The notes below the pieces were generated by a model. The model made no database searches and was not told the origin of the DNA. It worked only from the letters and a program-made list of their open reading frames with translations. 40,829 nucleotides of DNA from Lachnospiraceae bacterium (lineage in GTDB: Bacteria > Bacillota > Clostridia > Lachnospirales > Lachnospiraceae): contig JAILCW010000087.1 in assembly GCA_024690265.1 (NCBI GenBank), forward strand, positions 1 through 40,829, read 5' to 3'. Of the stretch, positions 1 through 7,336 are shown piece after piece (positions within the stretch are counted from its first letter, which is position 1; every line of letters begins with the position of its first letter). The position numbers were made by a program, and so were the translations under genes.

Positions 1-1
1 G

Positions 2-1393
2 TTTTATCTGTTATGCTATTGCATTAAGAATAAGGATGTTGCGTTGGTGCTCCTTAGTGTGTTTGCCCTTGCTATCATCCGTTATGCGTTCTTTACGGGT
101 CATGATCCAACCAGCCAGAATGCTACCTGGTTCCGAGGAGAATGGTGGTACAACGCAACCATCATGTTTGTAGTGGGACTGTGGTATGCAAGGTTACGAG
201 ACAGGATAGATGAACTGTTGGAACGGGGGTACAAGGTAATCTTTCCGCTGGTAGCTGTACTAACGGTAGCTTCGATGTACACCTCACGCTATGTGTTAGG
301 ACGCTATGGATACTATCATGAACAGCTAGCCTTTGGCCATCGTGATGCACTGATTACACTATTGGTACAAGGCATCTCATGCGTGATTTTTACGTTGATG
401 ATTGTGCTGCTAAATATGCGAATAACCATCGGAAATCCGATACTTCGATACTTGAGCAAGATTTCCGTGACGTTGTTCTTAGTTCATGGGTTCTTCGTGC
501 ATCGGGTGTTTGCCGAGGTGCATATGAGCGATTTTCTTCGTTATGCAGTGATTCTTGCAACTGGCATTGCATGTGCATCTATCGTTGCACCTGTCACACG
601 ATTCTTATCAAAACAGGCAATTGAATATCTAACTTATGAAAAGCCTAAGAATGATACCCTGGAGGCTGCCATACTAGAAAAGAAAGTGGCTAAACGGAAG
701 CGGCAGAAGAAGGTGGCCCTTGCAACTGTACTTGTAGTGCTGGCGGTATACGTTGGATATCTGACCTTATTCCGGGATATGATTCGTCAGAGAGAGTATC
801 GGGAAGAATCTGAGATGATTGCAACGGCCCAGGTGGGCGACGTGGTGACCTTTGGCCGATTTGACCAGACCTATCGATGGCCGGGCAAGGAGCGTATGCA
901 CTGGATTGTGTTGCAGGATGGTGGCGATAAGCTGTGTCTCATAAGTGAACAGGGCATCGAAGGCAGTTCCTACCATAGGAAGCACGAGGTAGTGAGCTGG
1001 AAGAAATCCGACCTACATGCCAGATTGAATTCCGATGAATTTACCACCATGTTCAGTGCTTATGAGTTGGAACGTCTGGAAATGGTGGATGGAGATCTAA
1101 TCACGCTTTTGACACCGACTCAGGCGGAGAAGCTTTTTGATAGCCCAGAGACACGCGAGCTTGTGATTACAGCAGTAGCCATCCAGCATCGCACCAATAT
1201 CAATGAACTGAGCAAGGACAACAACTGGGATATGAAGGGTTATCGCTCTTCCTGGTGGTGGCTACGTTCCGATACCGGAGTCGAGAGCCTCTATGCACCA
1301 ATCGTAACCGTAGACGGCGAAATCAGCCTCGAAGAGAAAGAGGTCAATCGGCCGAGAGGCGCAATTCGACCGGTGATATGGGTGAAGAAGTAA
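2..1393 (+). CDS. Acyltransferase-3-like membrane protein fused to a DUF6273 domain, 5' end missing
   Basis: The reading frame is open to the left edge of the window, so the start codon lies upstream and only the C-terminal 460 or so residues are seen. The first part has about six hydrophobic segments, with a segment SVTLFLVHGFFVHRVF typical of the last helices of acyltransferase-3 (OafA-like) membrane enzymes that acylate surface sugars. After a Lys/Arg-rich stretch (KKVAKRKRQKK) there is one more membrane span, then a soluble domain of about 170 residues ending SSWWWLRS...AIRPVIWVKK, which is the hallmark of DUF6273. Family knowledge: DUF6273 domains occur in secreted or anchored Firmicute proteins and have no established function. 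The acyltransferase assignment rests on the C-terminal half alone. No gene follows closely; the terminator-like hairpin at 1563 ends the unit. Confidence 0.7.
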   Translation, partial: FYLLCYCIKNKDVALVLLSVFALAIIRYAFFTGHDPTSQNATWFRGEWWYNATIMFVVGLWYARLRDRIDELLERGYKVIFPLVAVLTVASMYTSRYVLGRYGYYHEQLAFGHRDALITLLVQGISCVIFTLMIVLLNMRITIGNPILRYLSKISVTLFLVHGFFVHRVFAEVHMSDFLRYAVILATGIACASIVAPVTRFLSKQAIEYLTYEKPKNDTLEAAILEKKVAKRKRQKKVALATVLVVLAVYVGYLTLFRDMIRQREYREESEMIATAQVGDVVTFGRFDQTYRWPGKERMHWIVLQDGGDKLCLISEQGIEGSSYHRKHEVVSWKKSDLHARLNSDEFTTMFSAYELERLEMVDGDLITLLTPTQAEKLFDSPETRELVITAVAIQHRTNINELSKDNNWDMKGYRSSWWWLRSDTGVESLYAPIVTVDGEISLEEKEVNRPRGAIRPVIWVKK

Positions 1394-1562
1394 GTATTGG
1401 TGATTCGTTGACGCATAGGATAGAACGTGTTAATATAATGATCCAAAAAGTGCTACCGATAGACGGTTAGCCGTTGCAAAAGAATTTGTTAAAAGGAATA
1501 ACCGCTTCAGTTTGCTAGGCCGGGGCGGTTATTGTTCTGAAAGTCAATATAAAATGAACTGA

Positions 1563-1597
1563 AACGTCCGGTATTTACCGGGCGTTTTAATTTTGGA
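1563..1597 (+). terminator. Rho-independent terminator-like hairpin
   Basis: AAACG-t-CCGG pairs with CCGG-g-CGTTT around a TATTTA loop (1563-1588) and is followed by a T-rich stretch TTAATTTT. A second, looser inverted repeat, AATAACCGC with GCGGTTATT (1497-1505 and 1525-1533), lies just before it. The intergenic stretch 1394-1767 otherwise holds the promoter and leader of the next gene and no coding frame I can support. Confidence 0.55.
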
Positions 1598-1629
1598 ATT
1601 TTGACATGTGTCCAAAGATTGATAAATTC

Positions 1630-1656
1630 TTGACGAGGGGGGAGACGTGGTAAAAT
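1630..1656 (+). promoter_or_regulatory. Putative promoter of the DUF4214 gene
   Basis: An extended -10 element TGgTAAAAT (TG at 1648, hexamer 1651-1656) sits 15 bp after TTGACG (1630-1635). This leaves a leader of roughly 105 nt containing a perfect small hairpin AGACGA-AATA-TCGTCT (1691-1706). Another TTGACA at 1601-1606 has no equally good -10. Confidence 0.45.
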
Positions 1657-1767
1657 CCTACGGCTAAAAGGAAAAGCTTAAAACCAAACGAGACGAAATA
1701 TCGTCTTATAAACAGAAACAAATATTATGTACCGGGAAACAGATTCCGACAGGAAGGAGTAAATAAT

Positions 1768-2817
1768 ATGAAAAGAAAGATGGTAACGAAATTATTAGCA
1801 CTAATGGTATTTGCATTTGTTGGAGCAGGTGCAATGTCACCGATGATGGTGCATGCGGAAGGATTAGAAGAAGCGCCAATTCGAGCTGAGTATGATGCTA
1901 TTGCTTCGGATGGTTCAACAGTACATGTTATTGATCAAACTACGGAAGGTGGTCCGCAGGTGATATCAGATCAGGGACATGGGATGACTTATGAAGAGGC
2001 AGAGGCATTGGATCGACTACTTCATCCGGAAAATTATCCTGAAGTGAATCAAGAGCAGGGGGCTACGATAGAAGATCCAGAAGGATTAGTTAGATTTGTG
2101 TCGCGAATGTATTCCGTGGTGCTTGGTCGTAAAGCAGACCAAGAGGGATTAAATGATTGGGTTACAAAACTAGCTTCCGGACAGGCTCAGGCAGTAGACA
2201 TCGTACAAGGATTTATGTGCTCTGAAGAGTACGTGAATAAGTGTAAGTCCAATGTTGAAATTGTAAATGATTGCTATCATGCAATGCTTGATCGTGATGC
2301 AGATGTGGACGGATATAATGATTGGGTATCAAAGCTAGATACCGGTATGTCTGTTAATGCAATTCTGGCGGGATTTGTAGGCAGTCAGGAGTTTGGAAAT
2401 CTGTGCCAGACTTATGGTATTGAGCCGGGCTCATACACTAGTGGTGAAGCACGTGACCAGAATGCAGGCGTGACTTCTTATGTGGCACGCTTGTATACCC
2501 AGGCATTAGGACGTAATTATGATGCTGAAGGATTAAATAGTTGGTGTGGAGTAATTGTTGCTGATACTAGTCGTGATAATATTATCCAAGTTGCGGCTGA
2601 CGGATTCTTTCACTCTCAGGAATTTGTGAACAAGAACTTAGATGATACCGAGTATGTTAAGGTTCTGTATCGTACGTTCCTTGGACGTGAGTGCGACGAA
2701 GAAGGTCTTGGTCACTGGATTGGTCAGTTAGATGCAGGCGCAAGCCGTGATGATATCTTACCAGGATTTGCAAACTCTCAGGAGTTCAGCGATATCATGG
2801 CACAATATGGTCTATAA
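1768..2817 (+). CDS. Secreted protein with four DUF4214 repeats
   Basis: The 349-residue product begins with a classical signal peptide (MKRKMVTKLLALMVFAF, cleavage probably after VHAEG or nearby). After a linker of about 75 residues come four copies of the DUF4214 pattern, recognisable by Y-x-x-x-L-G-R-x-x-D-x-x-G-L-x-x-W. They start near residues 110, 165, 235 and 295 and each contains a sequence such as GFxxSQEF. Family knowledge: DUF4214 is found in extracellular and surface proteins of Firmicutes and other bacteria, often in tandem; its role is not settled, and carbohydrate or surface-layer association is only a guess. The start is set by a strong GGAAGGAG ribosome-binding site. There is no transmembrane anchor or sorting motif at the C-terminus, so the protein is probably released or loosely wall-bound. 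It stands alone between terminators. Confidence 0.85.
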   Translation: MKRKMVTKLLALMVFAFVGAGAMSPMMVHAEGLEEAPIRAEYDAIASDGSTVHVIDQTTEGGPQVISDQGHGMTYEEAEALDRLLHPENYPEVNQEQGATIEDPEGLVRFVSRMYSVVLGRKADQEGLNDWVTKLASGQAQAVDIVQGFMCSEEYVNKCKSNVEIVNDCYHAMLDRDADVDGYNDWVSKLDTGMSVNAILAGFVGSQEFGNLCQTYGIEPGSYTSGEARDQNAGVTSYVARLYTQALGRNYDAEGLNSWCGVIVADTSRDNIIQVAADGFFHSQEFVNKNLDDTEYVKVLYRTFLGRECDEEGLGHWIGQLDAGASRDDILPGFANSQEFSDIMAQYGL

Positions 2818-2830
2818 AAAGTAAAACTAA

Positions 2831-2857
2831 GGGCTCCATGTATTGTACATGGAGCCC
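2831..2857. terminator. Bidirectional terminator between convergent genes
   Basis: A perfect 12-bp stem, GGGCTCCATGTA with TACATGGAGCCC, closes on a TTG loop. The flanks AGTAAAACTA and TAGTTTACT extend the symmetry, so it can end both the DUF4214 transcript and the convergent LacI transcript. Confidence 0.8.
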
Positions 2858-2869
2858 GTCTAGTTTACT

Positions 2870-3883
2870 CTACAGACTCTCCTTAATCTTGATATTGATG
2901 TCTGTATAGTTCGTCGCCTCATCGGGCAACTTCCCCAAAACGAGAACATCTGCCAGCAAAGAGAGGGCACGAGACCCTTGCGAGACAGGATCCTGACAGA
3001 TGGTAGCTGTAATAATATCAGAGCGAATATATTCTCTGGTGGTTTCGATGTCGTCAAAGGTGATGACCTTGTAATCACCCTCAGCAGCCGCAATGGCTTT
3101 GCAACCGCCGTACACACCGCCGGCAGTAAAGAAAAATGCGGTAATATCCGGATCATCGGATAACATCTTCTGAACAATCTCATAGGAACGATAATCATCG
3201 TCCTTGCATTCCTCAATATCAGAAATGACAAGTCCAGGGAACTTGCGACCAAGAATCTCAGTAAAGCCCTGGACTCTGGCTTCGTGGCCCTGAAGCTCGT
3301 GAGAACCGGTAATGATGCCGACGCGGCCGCTACCTCCGGTAATCATACCCATCAGACCACCGGCAACCTGCCCGCATTTGAAGGGGTTCGAACCCACATA
3401 AGCCAGACGATGGGAATCGTTGATGTCGGTGTTAACCGTGATGACCGGAATGCCATCAGCCTCCAGCTGCAATAGCTCCTTTTTCACTGATTCGTGGTTG
3501 CATGGAGCAATGATTAACCCGTTGATGCCAGACTCAACAAGCTCGCGAATGCCTGCCACTTGGGCCTTCTCATCGAAATCTGTCTGTCGGTATAAAAGCG
3601 AGATGCCGTAGACAGAAAGCTCTTCATTCTTCTCGGCGAGTCCTTTCTTGATGTCCTCAAAAAACAAGCCGGACTGCTCGAAAAGCAGAACACCAATCTT
3701 GAGGTTACGCTTCTGAACCGCCAAGGCAATGCCGGCCTTGTTGGGCTCGTAGTTGGACATCTCGGCAATCTCTAATATTTTCTTTTTGGTTTCTTCGCTG
3801 ACTCCGCCGCGGTTATTCAGCACACGGTCCACAGTTCCTCGGGACACACCGGCGAGAGCAGCAATTTCTTGCATAGTTGGCAT
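2870..3883 (-). CDS. LacI-family transcriptional repressor of the xylose genes
   Basis: The 337-residue product has an N-terminal LacI helix-turn-helix (MQEIAALAGVSRGTVDRVLN, hinge around residues 45-60) and a periplasmic-binding-protein-like effector domain (IGVLLFEQ, GLIIAPCN, VNTDINDS, YVGSNPFKCGQ, ITFDD). This layout resembles the ribose/xylose-binding branch of the family. I chose the ATG at 3883 because an AAGGAG lies 7 nt upstream and the helix-turn-helix follows at once; a longer frame upstream runs through the operator. It is divergent from xylB, and the two intergenic palindromes at 3968 and 4084 are its likely operators, implying repression of the xylose genes and autoregulation. 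The inducing sugar is inferred from the neighbours, not seen. Confidence 0.88.
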   Translation of the reverse strand: MPTMQEIAALAGVSRGTVDRVLNNRGGVSEETKKKILEIAEMSNYEPNKAGIALAVQKRNLKIGVLLFEQSGLFFEDIKKGLAEKNEELSVYGISLLYRQTDFDEKAQVAGIRELVESGINGLIIAPCNHESVKKELLQLEADGIPVITVNTDINDSHRLAYVGSNPFKCGQVAGGLMGMITGGSGRVGIITGSHELQGHEARVQGFTEILGRKFPGLVISDIEECKDDDYRSYEIVQKMLSDDPDITAFFFTAGGVYGGCKAIAAAEGDYKVITFDDIETTREYIRSDIITATICQDPVSQGSRALSLLADVLVLGKLPDEATNYTDINIKIKESL

Positions 3884-3967
3884 ATTTATACTCCTTTGGG
3901 CTCCCTGCGGGATCACCCGGATGCGATAAATCAGTGTAATGGTAACATATATACAAGTGTAAAAAAA

Positions 3968-3979
3968 GTGCACGTGCAC
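3968..3979. promoter_or_regulatory. LacI operator, regulator-proximal
   Basis: A perfect 12-bp palindrome GTGCACGTGCAC lies 84 bp upstream of the repressor start codon. The same core recurs at 4084-4097. It fits the usual LacI-family operator form with a central CG. Confidence 0.75.
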
Positions 3980-4044
3980 GGAATAACATTTTTTTTGTGA
4001 AAATGCTCCAAAAAGTCGCCTCATATTTCTTATATTTTGATTCA

Positions 4045-4073
4045 TTGCAATTCATTTTTTTACAAGCTATATT
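4045..4073 (+). promoter_or_regulatory. xylB promoter
   Basis: TTGCAA (4045-4050) and TATATT (4068-4073) are separated by exactly 17 bp. The predicted start point near 4080 places the operator at 4084-4097 at about +5 to +18, an arrangement that blocks transcription when the repressor is bound. Confidence 0.7.
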
Positions 4074-4083
4074 TAGATTGTAA

Positions 4084-4097
4084 CGTGCACGTGCACG
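4084..4097. promoter_or_regulatory. LacI operator, xylB-proximal
   Basis: A perfect 14-bp palindrome CGTGCACGTGCACG lies just downstream of the xylB promoter. Its centre is 117 bp from that of the copy at 3968. Confidence 0.8.
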
Positions 4098-4126
4098 AAT
4101 GATGTGATTCGGGGGAAGGAGATGCT

Positions 4127-5596
4127 ATGTTATACGTAGGAATTGACCTTGGTACCTCTTCCGTCAAGCTGTTATTGATGGATGAGAAGGGGGATATCAA
4201 GAAAATTGTAACAAGAGAATATGACTGCCAGTTCCCACATCCAGGCTGGTCCGAGCAGGATCCATACGTCTGGTATGAAGAGTCCATGAAGGGCTTGAAA
4301 GAACTTGTGGCAGATTGTGATAAGAGCCAGGTAGCAGGCATCAGTTTTGGCGGACAGATGCATGGCTTGGTAATCTTAGATGAGAATGATGCTGTGATTC
4401 GTCCGGCGATTCTATGGAATGACAGCCGTACTACAGAAGAGAATGACTATTTGAATAATGAGATTGGCAAGGACAAGTTGTCTAAGTATACCGCCAATAT
4501 TTCATTTACCGGATTTACCGCATCCAAGATTCTGTGGGTGCGCAACAAGGAACCAGAGAATTTTGCAAGAATTAAGAAGATTATGCTTCCGAAGGACTAC
4601 CTGGCATACCGCCTGACCGGTGTGAACTGCACTGATTATTCTGATGCATCAGGTATGTTACTTCTGGATGTTGCCAACAAGAAATGGTCCAAGGAGATGT
4701 GTGAGATTTGTCACATCACAGAGGATATGCTTCCAACTCTTTATGAGAGTTATGACAAAGTCGGGACCCTCCTTCCTCACGTTGCCACGGAGCTTGGTCT
4801 TAGTGATCAGGTTATCGTGGCAGCTGGTGCCGGCGATAATGCAGCAGCAGCTGTTGCTACCGGAACAGTAGGCGAGGGCAATTGTAACATTTCTATGGGT
4901 ACCAGCGGTACCGTATTTATTTCATCCGAGAAGTTCGGAGTAGATGAGCACAATGCGCTGCATTCCTTTGATGCTGCTGATGGTGGTTATCATTTGATGG
5001 GATGTATGCTTTCCGCTGCCAGCTGCAATAAGTGGTGGATGGATGAAATCATTGGAACTAAGGATTACGCCGCTGAACAGAAAGACATCACCAAGTTGGG
5101 TGAGAATCACGTGTATTTCCTGCCATACCTGATGGGGGAGCGCTCTCCTTATAATGACCCCTACGCCAGAGGCACCTTCATCGGTATGACAATGGATACA
5201 ACCCGTGCAGATATGACCCAGGCTGTATTAGAGGGCGTTGCTTTTGCATTCCGTGATTCCATTGAAGTTGCCAGAAGTCTTGGAATCAAAATTGAAGCAT
5301 CCAAGATTTGCGGTGGTGGTGCCAAGAGCCCATTGTGGAAGACCATTATGGCTAATGTATTGAACATCCGACTGGATGTGCTTAAGACCGAAGAAGGTCC
5401 ATCCATGGGCGGTGCAATGCTTGCGGCAGTCGCCAATGGTGAATATGCCTCCGTTGCAGAAGCAGCCCAAGCTATCGTTGAGGTTGTAGACCATGTGGAT
5501 CCAACTCCAGAACTGGCTGCCAAGTATGAGGCTCGTTATCAGCAGTTCCGTCAGGTATATCCAACGGTTAAGGAATTGTTTCCAAAGTTGCATTAA
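4127..5596 (+). CDS. xylB: Xylulokinase (FGGY family)
   Basis: The 489-residue product phosphorylates D-xylulose to D-xylulose 5-phosphate in the cytoplasm, feeding the pentose phosphate pathway. Diagnostic features are the N-terminal phosphate-binding motif GIDLGTSSVK, the substrate loop GGQMHG, the catalytic Asp of GAGDNAAAA (about D237), the ATP-binding ISMGTSGT and the C-terminal GGGAKSPLWKTIMANVL. Length matches the usual 480-500 residues of XylB. GAAGGAG lies 5 nt before the ATG. It is the first gene after a LacI-controlled promoter and is followed 66 nt later by the isomerase. FGGY kinases differ in sugar specificity; xylulose is the best fit from sequence and partner. Confidence 0.88.
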   Translation: MLYVGIDLGTSSVKLLLMDEKGDIKKIVTREYDCQFPHPGWSEQDPYVWYEESMKGLKELVADCDKSQVAGISFGGQMHGLVILDENDAVIRPAILWNDSRTTEENDYLNNEIGKDKLSKYTANISFTGFTASKILWVRNKEPENFARIKKIMLPKDYLAYRLTGVNCTDYSDASGMLLLDVANKKWSKEMCEICHITEDMLPTLYESYDKVGTLLPHVATELGLSDQVIVAAGAGDNAAAAVATGTVGEGNCNISMGTSGTVFISSEKFGVDEHNALHSFDAADGGYHLMGCMLSAASCNKWWMDEIIGTKDYAAEQKDITKLGENHVYFLPYLMGERSPYNDPYARGTFIGMTMDTTRADMTQAVLEGVAFAFRDSIEVARSLGIKIEASKICGGGAKSPLWKTIMANVLNIRLDVLKTEEGPSMGGAMLAAVANGEYASVAEAAQAIVEVVDHVDPTPELAAKYEARYQQFRQVYPTVKELFPKLH

Positions 5597-5597
5597 G

Positions 5598-5619
5598 CGC
5601 CAGGGGGCAATCCCCGGCG
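5598..5619 (+). other. Intercistronic stem-loop
   Basis: CGCC-ag-GGGG pairs with CCCC-GGCG around a CAAT loop directly after the xylB stop. There is no T-run, so it is more likely an mRNA-processing or stabilising hairpin than a terminator. The isomerase has its own AGGAGG site downstream. Confidence 0.4.
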
Positions 5620-5662
5620 TCAAGATATGAAAATGAAGTATGTATGTTAGGAGGAAAACAAC

Positions 5663-7147
5663 ATGAACAACATTCCAAAAGTTAAAATCGGTTTGGTTGC
5701 AGTCAGCCGTGACTGTTTCCCGGAAAGTCTTTCCGTTAATCGCCGCAAGGCATTGGTAGAGGCTTACAAGGCTAAGTATGATGCAGCAGACATCTATGAA
5801 TGCCCAATCTGCATCGTAGAGAGCGAGATTCATATGGTACAGGCTCTTGAGGATATCAAGAAGGCTGGATGTAACGCACTGTGCGTATATCTTGGTAACT
5901 TTGGACCTGAGATTTCCGAGACCTTGCTTGCTAAGCACTTTGATGGACCTAAGATGTTCTGTGCCGCTGCAGAGGAGAGCCAGAACGACTTGATTCAGGG
6001 CCGTGGTGATGCATACTGTGGTATGTTAAATGCAAGCTACAACTTGAAGCTTCGTAACACCAAGGCTTACATCCCGGATTATCCGGTAGGTGATGCTGAG
6101 GATTGTGCAGACATGATTCATGAGTTCTTACCAATCGCTCGTGCAGTTATCGGCCTTACCAACCTTAAGATTATTTCCTTTGGACCACGTCCAATGAACT
6201 TCCTTGCATGTAACGCTCCAATTCAGCAGCTTTACAACTTGGGTGTTGAAATCGAAGAGAACTCTGAGTTGGATCTTTTCGAAGCATTCAACAAGCATGC
6301 TGGAGATGCTCGTATTGCTGACGTTGTTAAGGATATGGAAGCAGAGCTTGGTGCTGGCAACAAGAAGCCGGAAGTACTTGAGAAGTTAGCTCAGTATGAG
6401 TTGACCTTGTTAGATTGGGTTGAGGAGCACAGAGGCTATCGTGAGTACGTATGTATCGCTGGTAAGTGTTGGCCTGCATTCCAGACTCAGTTTGGCTTTG
6501 TTCCATGCTATGTTAACAGCCGCTTGACCGGTCGTGGCATTCCTGTATCCTGTGAAGTTGATATCTACGGTGCATTGTCCGAGTACATTGGTACTTGCAT
6601 CAGTGATGACATCGTTACCCTCCTTGATATCAACAACTCCGTACCTAAGGATATGTACAAGGAATCCATCGAGGGCAAGTTCCCATATACGCATACTGAT
6701 ACCTTCATGGGCTTCCATTGTGGTAATACCTGCTCTAAGAAGCTTGCAGCTTGTGAGATGAAGAATCAGCTCATCATGGCTCGTTCTCTTCCGGTTGAGG
6801 TTACCAACGGAACACTTGAGGGAGACATTGCTCCTGGAGATATCACCTTCTATCGTTTGCAGTCTACATCTGACAACAAGCTTCGTGCTTATGTTGCAGA
6901 GGGTGAAGTCCTTCCGGTTGCAACCAAGTCCTTCGGTGGCATCGGTGTATTCGCTATCCACGAGATGGGACGATTCTATCGCAACGTATTAATCGAGAAG
7001 AACTACCCACATCATGGTGCAGTAGCATTTGGACATTACGGCAAGGCATTGTTTGATACCTTCAAGTACATTGGAGTTCCAATGGAAGACATCAACTACA
7101 ATCAGCCAAAGTCTGTTCCATATCCAACAGAGAATCCGTTCTCATAA
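5663..7147 (+). CDS. L-fucose/L-arabinose isomerase-family protein, probable XylA-II type xylose isomerase
   Basis: The 494-residue product has the fold pattern of the L-fucose/L-arabinose isomerase superfamily, with an N-terminal Rossmann-like region (KIGLVAVSRDCFPES, GCNALCVYLGNFGPE) and a C-terminal catalytic half with VSCEVDIYGALSEY (E298 and D300 are candidate metal ligands), HCGNTCSKK and GHYGKALFD. It shows no resemblance to classical XylA. From memory of comparative work on Firmicute xylose regulons, a non-orthologous xylose isomerase of this superfamily (called XylA-II, with a Clostridium acetobutylicum member once annotated as fucose-isomerase-related) is partnered with XylB, exactly the arrangement here. 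D-xylose to D-xylulose is therefore the likely reaction; D-arabinose or lyxose remain possible. AGGAGG precedes the ATG. It shares the LacI-controlled unit with xylB and ends at a strong terminator. Confidence 0.75.
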   Translation: MNNIPKVKIGLVAVSRDCFPESLSVNRRKALVEAYKAKYDAADIYECPICIVESEIHMVQALEDIKKAGCNALCVYLGNFGPEISETLLAKHFDGPKMFCAAAEESQNDLIQGRGDAYCGMLNASYNLKLRNTKAYIPDYPVGDAEDCADMIHEFLPIARAVIGLTNLKIISFGPRPMNFLACNAPIQQLYNLGVEIEENSELDLFEAFNKHAGDARIADVVKDMEAELGAGNKKPEVLEKLAQYELTLLDWVEEHRGYREYVCIAGKCWPAFQTQFGFVPCYVNSRLTGRGIPVSCEVDIYGALSEYIGTCISDDIVTLLDINNSVPKDMYKESIEGKFPYTHTDTFMGFHCGNTCSKKLAACEMKNQLIMARSLPVEVTNGTLEGDIAPGDITFYRLQSTSDNKLRAYVAEGEVLPVATKSFGGIGVFAIHEMGRFYRNVLIEKNYPHHGAVAFGHYGKALFDTFKYIGVPMEDINYNQPKSVPYPTENPFS

Positions 7148-7170
7148 AGAAAGATTGAATTAGGACCAAG

Positions 7171-7202
7171 AGGCCTCCGTGCTAGTACGGGGGCCTTTTT
7201 TT
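7171..7202 (+). terminator. Rho-independent terminator of the xylose operon
   Basis: A 10-bp stem, AGGCCTCCGT with ACGGGGGCCT (one G-T pair), closes on GCTAGT and runs into seven consecutive T. Confidence 0.9.
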
Positions 7203-7237
7203 ACAAAATAATCCTAGTCTTTTCTTAAAATAGGCGA

Positions 7238-7266
7238 TTGTACGTTGGTGAGAACTACAGTAAAAT
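7238..7266 (+). promoter_or_regulatory. Promoter of the chemoreceptor gene
   Basis: TTGTAC (7238-7243), a 17-bp spacer and TAAAAT (7261-7266) form a good vegetative promoter. I looked for a motility-sigma promoter (TAAA-N15-GCCGATAA) and did not find a convincing one. Confidence 0.6.
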
Positions 7267-7336
7267 ATTAGTGGGGAAAGCTATGTACATACTTTACATA
7301 AGCTAATAAATATGACTGGAGGAAACTAGAGAGGAA

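Noticed and set aside
1408-1439. TTGACG and TATAAT as a promoter after the first gene
   Set aside because: The spacer is 20 bp, and the stretch downstream leads only into a terminator-like hairpin.
1656-1767. Riboswitch in the leader of the DUF4214 gene
   Set aside because: I compared it by eye with c-di-GMP and cobalamin riboswitch cores and found no match beyond a small hairpin.
3884-4045. A 54-residue N-terminal extension of the LacI regulator
   Set aside because: It would run through the operator and has no ribosome-binding site, while the ATG at 3883 has AAGGAG and starts right at the helix-turn-helix.
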